Positions 1 through 5,511 of a stretch of DNA of 6,979 bases are shown here, in pieces (within the stretch, counting starts at the first letter, position 1; each line of letters opens with the position of its first letter). The stretch covers positions 1-6,979 of the forward strand of contig JANQKX010000448.1 in assembly GCA_028280915.1 (NCBI GenBank), read 5' to 3'. Source of the DNA: Kiloniellaceae bacterium (GTDB lineage Bacteria; Pseudomonadota; Alphaproteobacteria; Kiloniellales; Kiloniellaceae). The notes under the pieces are model-generated. The model ran no database searches, was not told where the DNA came from, and saw only the letters and a list, made by a program, of their open reading frames with translations. Both the position numbers and the translations under genes were made by a program.

Positions 1-203
1 AAAAAAGCGGCTTCCGTGTTGGGCGGCGTCATGCGCTCCACCAGGGAAATCATGTTGGGAATGCCCGACGCCAAGCGGTCCAGGGAGGGCGCCACATCGC
101 CCAGGGAGGCGATGATGGCCGCGCCCAAGGCCATCCAACAGGCAAAGGCAAGGGGCGAGATCCGGTTCAGGCGCGGCGGCGCCAGCGGGCGGCGCTCAGC
201 CAT
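1..203 (-). CDS. phnE: PhnE-like phosphonate ABC transporter permease, N-terminal part (truncated by window edge)
   Basis: This is the first 67 codons of a minus-strand gene starting at ATG 203-201 and running off the left edge. The visible protein begins MAERRPLAPPRLNRISPLAF, followed by a hydrophobic stretch (about residues 15-36) that would be the first inner-membrane helix. A short loop with the pattern SLxRLxSGIPNMxxLVERMxPPN comes next, which resembles the region before the transport domain in PhnE permeases. The start codon lies inside the end of phnC: ATG and the phnC TGA share 8 nt (196-203), so translation is probably coupled. PhnE would form the inner-membrane channel driven by PhnC and fed by PhnD. 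The call rests mainly on gene order (phnD-phnC-phnE) plus this short N-terminus, because the diagnostic permease (EAA) loop lies outside the window. Confidence 0.8.
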   Translation of the reverse strand, partial: MAERRPLAPPRLNRISPLAFACWMALGAAIIASLGDVAPSLDRLASGIPNMISLVERMTPPNTEAAF

Positions 204-1041
204 GAGCTGCCTGGGGAACCGCAAACGCGGCCGACTCCTTCGGTACCGTTGGCGCCCAGCCGTCGAAGTGGTCTTGCAGGGTGGTTTCGCTCACCTCATG
301 GCTGGGCAGATCCATGCGCACCACCCCGTCCTTCAAGGCGACCACCCGGTCGGAATAGCGCACCGCATGGGCCATGTCGTGGGAGGTGAACAGCAAGGTA
401 ATGTTGTGATCCCGGCACAGCTTGGCGAAGAGGGACATGACTTCCCGTCCGGCGGCCGGGTCCAGGCTGGCGGCCGGTTCGTCGGCCATCAAGAGCTGGG
501 GCTGCCGCACCAGGCCGCGGGCGATGGCGACCCGTTGCTGCTGGCCGCCGGAAAGGGTATCGGCTCTGTCCAAGGCCCGATCGGCCAGGTTACCCGCTTC
601 CAGGGCCGCCATGGCCTGCCGGCGCCAGGCGCCGGGCGCAATGGTGTGGCTGACGCCGCGCCAGGACCCGGGTTCCCCCAGATGGCCGTGGATCACGTTG
701 GACAGAACGCTAAGCCGGCGCACCAAGCAGTGTTTTTGGAAGACGAAGCCGGCCTTGCGCCGCAGCCGCCGGCGCTGCGCACCGCTGGCGGTGCCGGAAA
801 AGCGCTCGCCCAGGACCTCGACAGCACCGCCGGAGATGGGATGCAGGCAGATGAGGCACTTCAGGAAGGTGGACTTGCCGCAGCCGTTGGGGCCGATCAA
901 GGCTACCCGCTCACCAGCGCGGATGGTGAGATCGATACCGCGCAAGATGGGCACGGCCTTGTCATAGGACTTGGTCAGCGCGCGGGCCGTGATGACCGGG
1001 GACATGTCTGTTGGCGGGGATATGACGGATGAGGGGGACAT
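196..1041 (-). CDS. phnC: PhnC-like phosphonate ABC transporter ATP-binding protein
   Basis: A 281-residue ABC ATPase that would power phosphonate import at the cytoplasmic face of the inner membrane. All nucleotide-binding motifs are intact: Walker A GPNGCGKST at residues 50-58, Q-loop Gln102 (FVFQ), signature LSGGQQQR at 163-170, Walker B LLMADE at 183-188 with catalytic Glu188, D-loop SLD at 192-194 and switch His221. PhnC-type features include the stretch LVRRLSVLSNVIHGHLG after the Q-loop, the following W-rich insertion, and ADEPAASLDP. The family is usually about 255-280 residues. The start is uncertain: ATG 1041 has no clear Shine-Dalgarno sequence, and neither does Met13 (ATG 1005-1003), close to where family similarity begins (VITARALTKSY). 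It is separated from phnD by 67 bp containing a strong hairpin and overlaps phnE by 8 nt. The general ABC importer role is certain; the phosphonate-type substrate follows from sequence style and neighbours. Confidence 0.92.
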   Translation of the reverse strand: MSPSSVISPPTDMSPVITARALTKSYDKAVPILRGIDLTIRAGERVALIGPNGCGKSTFLKCLICLHPISGGAVEVLGERFSGTASGAQRRRLRRKAGFVFQKHCLVRRLSVLSNVIHGHLGEPGSWRGVSHTIAPGAWRRQAMAALEAGNLADRALDRADTLSGGQQQRVAIARGLVRQPQLLMADEPAASLDPAAGREVMSLFAKLCRDHNITLLFTSHDMAHAVRYSDRVVALKDGVVRMDLPSHEVSETTLQDHFDGWAPTVPKESAAFAVPQAAHG

Positions 1042-1056
1042 GATAAATCGCTGTCA

Positions 1057-1101
1057 GTGAGAATAGGGTGGGCCGCTATATGTCGGCCCACCCTTATTCA
1101 C
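1057..1101 (-). terminator. Strong intercistronic hairpin between phnD and phnC (processing/stability element or partial terminator)
   Basis: AGGGTGGGCCG (1065-1075) is an exact inverted repeat of CGGCCCACCCT (1084-1094), an 11-bp stem with an 8-nt loop. A further GTGA/TCAC arm (1057-1060 with 1098-1101) lies outside a small internal loop. It begins a few bases after the phnD stop codon and fills most of the phnD-phnC gap. On the phnD transcript strand the stem is followed by TATTCTCA, not a run of U, so it is not a textbook Rho-independent terminator. Similar stem-loops after the binding-protein gene of ABC operons commonly protect the upstream mRNA or terminate part of the transcripts, giving more binding protein than ATPase. 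That function is inferred here. Confidence 0.65.
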
Positions 1102-1108
1102 CCGCAGG

Positions 1109-1960
1109 TCAATTGCCGACGAAGGACTTGCTGTCCACGCCGATGGTTTCATACATGCTGCGCACGTAGTCGTAGTCGGAGTCCTTGATTTCCGTAAGGA
1201 AAAAGCCGCCGTCGTACTTTTGGTTATCATCCCCGCTCAGGATGGCCGTCATCAGGTCCGCGCCGTTTTCCAAAAAGGCGCCCTTGATTTTTTCGACCAC
1301 GGCCGGGTCCATGTCCTTGCGGGCGACCAGGATGTCGTTGGGCAGGTCACGGCCGCGGGCGACCACGGTAAAGGCGGTGTCCGGGAAGGCGGAGCGGATC
1401 TTTTTTAGGTGACTCAGGTTCATGCCCACGCCTTGCACGTCGCCGCGAATCAAGGCCTCGATGGCCACGTTGCGGGAGATGATTTGCGGGTCATAGTCAG
1501 CGCCGTAGGACAGACCCAGATCGGCCAGGGCTTGCGCCGGTCCCAGGTGCTGGGAGGTGGACCCCACGGAGCCAAAAGTGACGGTCTTGCCTTTCAGGTC
1601 GGTCACGTCCTTGATCGGGCCGTCGGCCAGGACCACGATCTGGGAAAAGTAGTCGGGACGTTGCCAGGCGACCACGATTTCCGGATCGGTCAGTTCCTTG
1701 ATCACCACGTACTCGGCCGGCCCGGTGAGCACCAGATCCACTTGGTCCGCGTTCATGGCCTCAACGGCGGCGGTACGGGAGTTGACGGGAAAAAGGTCGA
1801 TTTCAACACCGGCGGTTTTTTCCAAGGCAGCTTCAAAAGCGCCGAATTCCTGTTGCAGAACTTCCAGTCCTTCGATGTCGGTCACGGCGAATTTGACCGG
1901 TTCGGCCATGGCAGGTGTGGCGATGGCGAGCGTCGCCGCCAGTACGAGTGAACGGAACAT
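1109..1960 (-). CDS. phnD: PhnD-like phosphonate/phosphite-family ABC transporter substrate-binding protein
   Basis: A 283-residue periplasmic binding protein. The ATG at 1960-1958 is chosen because AGGGGGAG lies about 8 nt upstream and it gives a classic signal peptide: MFRS, a hydrophobic core, then AMA at residues 17-19, with predicted cleavage before Glu20. The reading frame stays open 20 codons further upstream, but that extension has no ribosome site and would bury the signal peptide. The mature protein starts PVKFAVTDIEGLE and has the two-lobe layout of the PhnD family. Family marks include VDLVLTGPAEYVV (74-86), DLKGKTVTFGSVGSTS (121-136) with the Ser/Thr cluster that normally contacts the phosphonate oxygens, and a C-terminal YDYVRSMYETIGV. 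After STS the sequence reads QHLGP, unlike the STSG of E. coli PhnD, so substrate preference (phosphonate, phosphite or other phosphorus oxyanion) cannot be assigned. It is the first gene of the operon, with its promoter in the divergent spacer. Confidence 0.9.
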   Translation of the reverse strand: MFRSLVLAATLAIATPAMAEPVKFAVTDIEGLEVLQQEFGAFEAALEKTAGVEIDLFPVNSRTAAVEAMNADQVDLVLTGPAEYVVIKELTDPEIVVAWQRPDYFSQIVVLADGPIKDVTDLKGKTVTFGSVGSTSQHLGPAQALADLGLSYGADYDPQIISRNVAIEALIRGDVQGVGMNLSHLKKIRSAFPDTAFTVVARGRDLPNDILVARKDMDPAVVEKIKGAFLENGADLMTAILSGDDNQKYDGGFFLTEIKDSDYDYVRSMYETIGVDSKSFVGN

Positions 1961-1980
1961 GTGGGCTCTCCCCCTAACGC

Positions 1981-2021
1981 TGTTGCAAATAACGAGTGTT
2001 ATGATGAACGCATGTTGCAAA
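1981..2021. repeat. Two direct copies of TGTTGCAAA in the phnD upstream region
   Basis: TGTTGCAAA occurs at 1981-1989 and again at 2013-2021, 32 bp start to start (about three helical turns). The core TTGCAA is self-complementary. The nearer copy ends about 20 bp upstream of the phnD start codon, just before its ribosome site. The spacing and position fit a regulator site for phnD, but no known regulator motif is recognised and chance occurrence is possible. Confidence 0.35.
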
Positions 2022-2054
2022 ATTGTGATGCCGGGGCGAGCTTAGTCAGTGGAT

Positions 2055-2072
2055 GTGACATGGCTGTAACAA
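2055..2072 (-). promoter_or_regulatory. Pho-box-like site oriented toward phnD
   Basis: Read on the minus strand this is TTGTTAC-AGCC-ATGTCAC. The enteric Pho box for PhoB is CTGTCAT-AWAW-CTGTCAY. The 7-4-7 spacing is exact, and 11 of the 14 repeat positions agree, counting a pyrimidine at each last position. It lies 95 bp upstream of the phnD start. The hexamer expected about 10 bp downstream (TAAGCT, 2045-2040) is only a weak -10. It overlaps the oppositely oriented box at 2064-2081. The assignment is by eye and unscored. Confidence 0.5.
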
Positions 2073-2081
2073 TACTGCTAT
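2064..2081 (+). promoter_or_regulatory. Pho-box-like site oriented toward phnM
   Basis: CTGTAAC-AATA-CTGCTAT matches the PhoB consensus CTGTCAT-AWAW-CTGTCAY with exact 7-4-7 spacing and 11 of 14 repeat positions (last-position pyrimidine allowed), with an A/T spacer as in the consensus. A third, weaker repeat ATGTGAC sits one 11-bp period upstream (2053-2059). It lies about 92 bp upstream of the phnM start. Phosphate-starvation control would make sense for both divergent transcripts. Confidence 0.5.
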
Positions 2082-2172
2082 AGACCCGGTGGTGAACCGC
2101 TCGGGAGAATGGATTTCCTTGGGTGAGACGTAGCGAGCAAAGAAGAAAAAACTGAGTGAGCAAGGCAGTTAC

Positions 2173-3333
2173 ATGACCGATTGGATCATCGAGGGTGGTC
2201 GCACCCTTGTGGGCGAAGAATTGAAAGATCAGTCCCTTTACATTTCAGACGGCCGGATCGTTGCGGACCCGCCGTCCGGCGCCCATCGATTTGATGCCCG
2301 ATTTGGGGACACTTCTTCTGGAAATTCCCAGTCCATGTTGGTCTTGCCGGGCCTGGTCGATATCCACGGGGATGCTTTTGAGCGCCAGATCCTGCCGCGG
2401 CCCAAGGTGGCCTTTCCCCTGGACGTGGCGCTCAGAGAAACCGACCAACAAATGATCGCCAATGGCATCACCACGGCCTATCACGGTTTGACGGTTTCTT
2501 GGGAGCCGGGTCTGCGCAGCTTGGAAGCGGCCCATGGTTTCGTCGAGGCCTTGACGCGTCTGCGTCCCCAGCTTGCCTGCGATACCCGCCTGCACGTGCG
2601 GTGGGAGACCTTCGCTCTAGAGGCTATGGATCCGGTGCTGACTTGGTTGCGGTCCGAGTTCGGCGCCATCTTGGCCTTCAACGACCACACCACGGCGATG
2701 GTGCGCAAGGAACGGGGGTTTTCAAAACTGCAAAGAACGGCGGACCGGGCCGGCATGACGGTCGAGGCCTATGAGGACTTGATCAAATCCGTGTGGCAAC
2801 GGCGGGACGAGGTGCCCGCGGTGATCGCGACCATGGCGCAGCAAGGGCGCGACGCGGGCGCCGTGCTGTTGGCCCATGACGAATACAGCCCGGAGATCCG
2901 CCGCTATTACCGGGACTTGGGGGCCAAGGCGTCGGAATTCCCCACCACGGAAGAAACCGCCTTGGATGCGCGCCAAGCCGGAGAGCACGTGATCCTGGGC
3001 GCGCCCAACGTGGTGCGCGGTGGCAGTCACCAGGGCACCATGGGCGCCGCTTGGGCCGTCTCAAAGGGGCTTTGCTCGGTTTTGGCGTCGGACTATTACT
3101 ACCCCGCCATGTTGCTGGCGGTTTTTCGCCTGGTGGCCGAGGAACGGGCCGATCTGCCACAAGCCTGGGCCCTGGTATCTCAGAACCCGGCCGAGGCCGC
3201 GGGGCTGGACGACCGGGGCAGCTTGCATTCGGGCAAGCGGGCGGACGTGATCGTGGTGGACGATCGTGATCCGGCTCTGCCGAAGGTGCGCGCCTGTTTT
3301 GTCGCCGGCCAAAAGGTCTATGAGGCCGCGTGA
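2173..3333 (+). CDS. phnM: PhnM-like amidohydrolase (alpha-D-ribose 1-methylphosphonate 5-triphosphate diphosphatase family)
   Basis: A 386-residue cytoplasmic metal-dependent hydrolase. In the C-P lyase pathway PhnM removes pyrophosphate from ribose 1-methylphosphonate 5-triphosphate to give the monophosphate substrate of the lyase. Family landmarks run in the right order: LPGLVDIHGD with His65 and Asp67 (PhnM uses HxD where many amidohydrolases have HxH), PRPKV at 75-79, LHVRWE with Glu145, NDHT at 170-173, LAHDEY with His235/Asp236, EFPTT at 255-259, GAPNVVRGGSH at 276-286, and SDYYYP at 306-311 with the late metal-ligand Asp307. The C-terminus GKRADVIVVD is typical of the fold. Length is close to E. 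coli PhnM (about 380). The ATG at 2173 has AAGG about 7 nt upstream. It diverges from phnD with a shared regulatory spacer. No phnG-L core follows, so its exact substrate here is inferred; a related phosphonate-sugar hydrolase is possible. Confidence 0.85.
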   Translation: MTDWIIEGGRTLVGEELKDQSLYISDGRIVADPPSGAHRFDARFGDTSSGNSQSMLVLPGLVDIHGDAFERQILPRPKVAFPLDVALRETDQQMIANGITTAYHGLTVSWEPGLRSLEAAHGFVEALTRLRPQLACDTRLHVRWETFALEAMDPVLTWLRSEFGAILAFNDHTTAMVRKERGFSKLQRTADRAGMTVEAYEDLIKSVWQRRDEVPAVIATMAQQGRDAGAVLLAHDEYSPEIRRYYRDLGAKASEFPTTEETALDARQAGEHVILGAPNVVRGGSHQGTMGAAWAVSKGLCSVLASDYYYPAMLLAVFRLVAEERADLPQAWALVSQNPAEAAGLDDRGSLHSGKRADVIVVDDRDPALPKVRACFVAGQKVYEAA

Positions 3334-3339
3334 GCGGTT
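3324..3339 (+). terminator. Weak stem-loop at the phnM stop codon
   Basis: GGCCGC (3324-3329) and GCGGTT (3334-3339) form a six-pair stem (four GC pairs, two GU) closed by a GTGA tetraloop of the stable GNRA type. The stop codon TGA lies in the loop. The downstream TTTCGCCGTTTCCTTT is pyrimidine-rich but broken, so termination here would be inefficient at best. Confidence 0.25.
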
Positions 3340-3367
3340 TCGCCGTTTCCTTTGCCCGCCCGATGGC

Positions 3368-3381
3368 TAACCGATCGGTTA
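3368..3381. promoter_or_regulatory. Perfect 14-bp palindrome, candidate operator
   Basis: TAACCGATCGGTTA is identical to its reverse complement. It stands about 35 bp after phnM and about 70 bp upstream of the best -10-like hexamer. Palindromes with ACCG/CGGT arms are typical binding sites of dimeric TetR-family regulators. That family assignment is a guess from motif style only. A perfect 14-bp palindrome is expected by chance about once in 16 kb of random sequence. Confidence 0.45.
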
Positions 3382-3412
3382 CGAAAGTTTAAGTTTAAAG
3401 TTCGGGTAATAT

Positions 3413-3422
3413 CGGTAAACCG
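3413..3422. promoter_or_regulatory. Short inverted repeat CGGT-AA-ACCG, possible second operator
   Basis: CGGT (3413-3416) and ACCG (3419-3422) form an inverted repeat with a 2-bp spacer. It uses the same CGGT/ACCG arms as the 14-bp palindrome but in the opposite order. The two centres are 43 bp apart, about four helical turns. It overlaps where a -35 element would sit for the hexamer at 3444-3449. The motif is short, so support is weak. Confidence 0.3.
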
Positions 3423-3443
3423 TCCCCACGTCTTCGCTAGATT

Positions 3444-3449
3444 CATAAT
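3444..3449 (+). promoter_or_regulatory. Candidate -10 element for the secretion operon
   Basis: CATAAT agrees with TATAAT at five of six positions and is one of the few AT-rich hexamers before the secretion genes. No TTGACA-like -35 lies 16-18 bp upstream, which would fit an activator-dependent promoter or a false call. Transcription would start near 3455 and give a leader of about 190 nt to the ATG at 3646. Confidence 0.3.
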
Positions 3450-3451
3450 CC

Positions 3452-3513
3452 GTTGGTCGCCTTGGTGTTCGACCGGCTCCGGATTGTGTTGGGCCCCGGT
3501 AACGCCGCGGGGC
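3452..3513 (+). other. Two consecutive RNA hairpins in the secretion-operon leader
   Basis: The first hairpin pairs GTTGGTCG (3452-3459) with CGACCGGC (3470-3477), eight pairs including two GU, around a 10-nt loop. The second pairs GCCCCG (3493-3498) with CGGGGC (3508-3513) around a 9-nt loop. The 5' arm of the second, extended to GGCCCCG (3492-3498), is also complementary to CGGGGCC (3544-3550), the 3' arm of the terminator-like hairpin. The two structures can therefore compete. No known riboswitch class is recognised. Confidence 0.35.
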
Positions 3514-3527
3514 GGGCTCTGAAAACG

Positions 3528-3560
3528 GGCCGGCCGCTCCGCACGGGGCCTTCTTTTTTT
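3528..3560 (+). terminator. Rho-independent terminator-like hairpin upstream of the secretion operon
   Basis: GGCC (3528-3531) and CCG (3534-3536) pair with CGGGGCC (3544-3550), giving seven GC pairs with a 2-nt bulge and a 7-nt loop. TTCTTTTTTT (3551-3560) follows immediately. It lies about 195 bp after phnM and 85 bp before the start codon of the secretion ATPase. It could end transcripts from phnM, or prematurely end a transcript starting near 3455 (attenuation). Confidence 0.6.
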
Positions 3561-3645
3561 GGAGATCTTGGAATTTCAGGCTGGAAGGGTATTCGATCAT
3601 TCCGGCCTTTTGATTTTGACATCTATTGTTCCGAGGGGGACGACC

Positions 3646-5511
3646 ATGTCGGCGGCGCAGCAGGTAGCGGTCACGGGGTCAGGAAGGCCATCAACTTCTT
3701 TAGATCCGACACAAGGCCTCAAAGGCAAATCACCAAGCGGCGAAGACCCGTTCCAAAACTCCGCAGGTGCGGCTAAAACCCCCGAAAAGGGAATGGCACC
3801 GGTTGCGCAGACCTTTAGGTCTCTGCGTCACACCTTCGCGGGCGTGGCCGTGGTCAGCTTGCTGATCAACATATTGATGCTGACCGGCCCCCTTTTCATG
3901 CTGCAGATCTATGACCGGGTTCTGACCAGCGGTTCGGTTCAGACATTACTCGTGATCGCCGGATTAGCATTGACCCTCTATGCCTTTTACGGCCTGCTGG
4001 AGGGTTTGCGCGGCCGGGTGCTGGCCCGGGTATCGCAGCGCATGGATGCCCAGCTCTCCGGCCTGGCCTTTTCGCTTTCCAACATGTTGCCGGTGAAACT
4101 GGGGCGTCAGGCCGCGCAGCTGCGGCCGGTGCAGGACTTGGATTCGGTAAGGCAGTTTTGGGCCGGCCCGGGTCCTTCGGCGATTTTTGATTTGCCCTGG
4201 CTGCCGTTTTATCTGGGTATTGTCTTTCTTTTTCACAGCCTGCTGGGTTTCGTGGCCCTGGCGGGCGCGCTGGTCATTTGCGTCCTGATCGGCCTCAATG
4301 AGGTGTTTTCCCGCAAGGCGGCCAGCGACGCCAACCAGTCTTCCTTGCGCCGGCTGGTGACGATCGAGGAGGGGCGGCGCAACTCCGAGGCCATCCAGTC
4401 CATGGGCATGGCCGAGGCGCTCGGGACGCGCTGGACGGCGGACAACGACAGCTATCTGGGCAGCCAGCGCCGGGCCGCCGATTGGTCCGGTTTCTTTGGC
4501 ACTTCTACGAAGACGTTTCGGTTTCTGCTGCAATCGGCGGTCCTGGGGGTGGGGGCCTGGCTGGCGATCAATCAGGAGATATCCGCCGGTGTCATGATTG
4601 CGGCCTCCATCATGACCACCCGCGCCTTGGCGCCGGTGGAACAGGCCATCGGACAGTGGCGCGCCTTCGTCGCGTCCCGCCAAAGCCTGGGGCGCTTGAA
4701 GCAGCTTCTGCCGGCGAGTTCCGATGAGAGCGACATGCTGGCGTTGCCCTTGCCCAGGGAATCCTTGCATCTGCAAGAGGTGGCCTGCGGCCCGGCGGGC
4801 ACGGCAACCCGCACGGTTGAGGACATCTCCCTCAAACTGAGCGCCGGGAGCGGCCTGGGCATCGTCGGCCCCTCGGGGTCCGGCAAGTCGACCCTGGCCC
4901 GGGCAATCGTGGGGGCGGCGCCTGCCCTTGCCGGGTCCATCCGTCTGGACGGAGCGGAACTGGCGCAGTGGCCCGGGGCGAAGTGGGGCCGGTTTATCGG
5001 CTACCTGCCCCAGGACATTCAGCTCTTCGACGGCACCATCGGTGAGAATATCTCCCGCTTTGTTCCCGATGCGCCGGCCGACACCGTTATCGAGGCCGCC
5101 AAACTGGCGGATGTTCATCAACTGATCACCGGCTTGCCGGAGGGATACAACACGGTGATCGGCTCGGCCGGGTTCACCCTTTCCGCCGGGCAACGGCAGC
5201 GCATTGCCCTGGCGCGGGCCCTCTACGGCAAGCCCTTCCTGGTGGTTTTGGACGAACCCAACTCGAACCTGGACACCAACGGGGAAGCCGCCCTGGCCCG
5301 CGCCATCAAGGCCATGCGCGATCGCGGCTCCATCGTCATTGTCATTGCCCATCACCCCAGTGCCCTGTCGGTCGTTGATCAGGTCCTGGTCCTGAAGGAC
5401 GGCAAGGCCGCGGCCTTGGGGCCAAGGGAAAAGGTGTTTCGGCGCCTGGTGAAACCCGTCAGTCAAAAGTTTGCTGCTTCAGCCGGTCGGGAGGGCGCAC
5501 ATGAAGAATGA
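3646..5511 (+). CDS. Type I secretion system permease/ATPase (PrtD-like)
   Basis: A 621-residue inner-membrane ABC exporter, membrane domain fused to ATPase, that would drive one-step secretion of a C-terminally tagged protein. The ATG at 3646 is preferred: GAGGGGGA lies about 5 nt upstream, and the longer frame begins at a TTG inside a terminator T-tract. Residues 1-55 are hydrophilic and rich in Ser, Pro, Gly and Lys, longer than the usual PrtD tail. The membrane domain follows (about 63-345) with the family stretch INILMLTGPLFMLQIYDRVLTSG (74-96) and IFDLPWLPFYLGIVFLFH (180-197). The ATPase has Walker A GPSGSGKST (408-416), Q-loop Gln456 (YLPQD), signature LSAGQ (512-516), Walker B FLVVLDE (531-537) with Glu537, D-loop NLD (541-543) and switch His569. 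No N-terminal C39 peptidase or C39-like domain precedes the membrane part, favouring the PrtD/AprD type over HlyB. The start of the adaptor gene overlaps its last 11 nt. Confidence 0.93.
   Translation: MSAAQQVAVTGSGRPSTSLDPTQGLKGKSPSGEDPFQNSAGAAKTPEKGMAPVAQTFRSLRHTFAGVAVVSLLINILMLTGPLFMLQIYDRVLTSGSVQTLLVIAGLALTLYAFYGLLEGLRGRVLARVSQRMDAQLSGLAFSLSNMLPVKLGRQAAQLRPVQDLDSVRQFWAGPGPSAIFDLPWLPFYLGIVFLFHSLLGFVALAGALVICVLIGLNEVFSRKAASDANQSSLRRLVTIEEGRRNSEAIQSMGMAEALGTRWTADNDSYLGSQRRAADWSGFFGTSTKTFRFLLQSAVLGVGAWLAINQEISAGVMIAASIMTTRALAPVEQAIGQWRAFVASRQSLGRLKQLLPASSDESDMLALPLPRESLHLQEVACGPAGTATRTVEDISLKLSAGSGLGIVGPSGSGKSTLARAIVGAAPALAGSIRLDGAELAQWPGAKWGRFIGYLPQDIQLFDGTIGENISRFVPDAPADTVIEAAKLADVHQLITGLPEGYNTVIGSAGFTLSAGQRQRIALARALYGKPFLVVLDEPNSNLDTNGEAALARAIKAMRDRGSIVIVIAHHPSALSVVDQVLVLKDGKAAALGPREKVFRRLVKPVSQKFAASAGREGAHEE

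Larger units (their letters stand above)
2055..2084 (+). promoter_or_regulatory. phnM: Candidate sigma70-type promoter for phnM
   Basis: GTGACA (2055-2060, five of six with TTGACA) is separated by 18 bp from TATAGA (2079-2084, four of six with TATAAT), and TG at 2076-2077 lies one base before it as in an extended -10. Transcription would begin near 2091 and leave a leader of about 80 nt. The hexamers overlap the two Pho-box-like sites, so either this promoter is PhoB-controlled in an unusual geometry or one of the readings is wrong. Confidence 0.35.
3334..3645. other. 312-bp intergenic region between phnM and the secretion operon
   Basis: No open frame here has both a ribosome site and protein-like composition. 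The secretion ATPase frame extends back to a TTG at 3559, but that codon sits in the T-tract of a terminator-like hairpin. Part of the region (3382-3412) is AT-richer than its surroundings, with three AAGTTT-like hexamers at 3385-3402. It contains a 14-bp palindrome, a shorter inverted repeat, a -10-like hexamer and at least three potential hairpins, listed separately. It therefore looks like a regulatory leader, not decayed coding sequence. Confidence 0.6.

Noticed and set aside
16..1032. Plus-strand 338-residue open frame opposite phnC and phnE
   Set aside because: It is the antisense of genuine genes in GC-rich DNA; its Gly/Ala/Gln/His-rich translation shows no domain, while the minus strand carries all ABC motifs.
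1961..2020. 20-codon upstream extension of phnD (start at 2020)
   Set aside because: The Met at 1960 has a strong ribosome site and an ideal signal peptide; the extension has neither and would overlap the repeated motif.
2109..2126. Five-codon frame (MDFLG) in the phnM leader, after GGGAGA
   Set aside because: The purine-rich stretch is too close to the ATG and the frame is too short to tell from chance; it shows no leader-peptide feature such as repeated codons.
3615..3620. Perfect TTGACA hexamer before the exporter start
   Set aside because: The position 17 bp downstream is the GC-rich ribosome site and start region with no -10; it is too close to the ATG to be useful.
3559..3645. 29-codon upstream extension of the exporter from a TTG
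   Set aside because: The TTG lies in the terminator T-tract with no ribosome site; ATG 3646 has GAGGGGGA upstream.
3964..5466. Minus-strand 500-residue open frame opposite the secretion ATPase
   Set aside because: It results from strong third-position GC bias. The translation is Gln/Gly/Arg-rich with no fold or ribosome site, and the plus strand has a complete ABC exporter.
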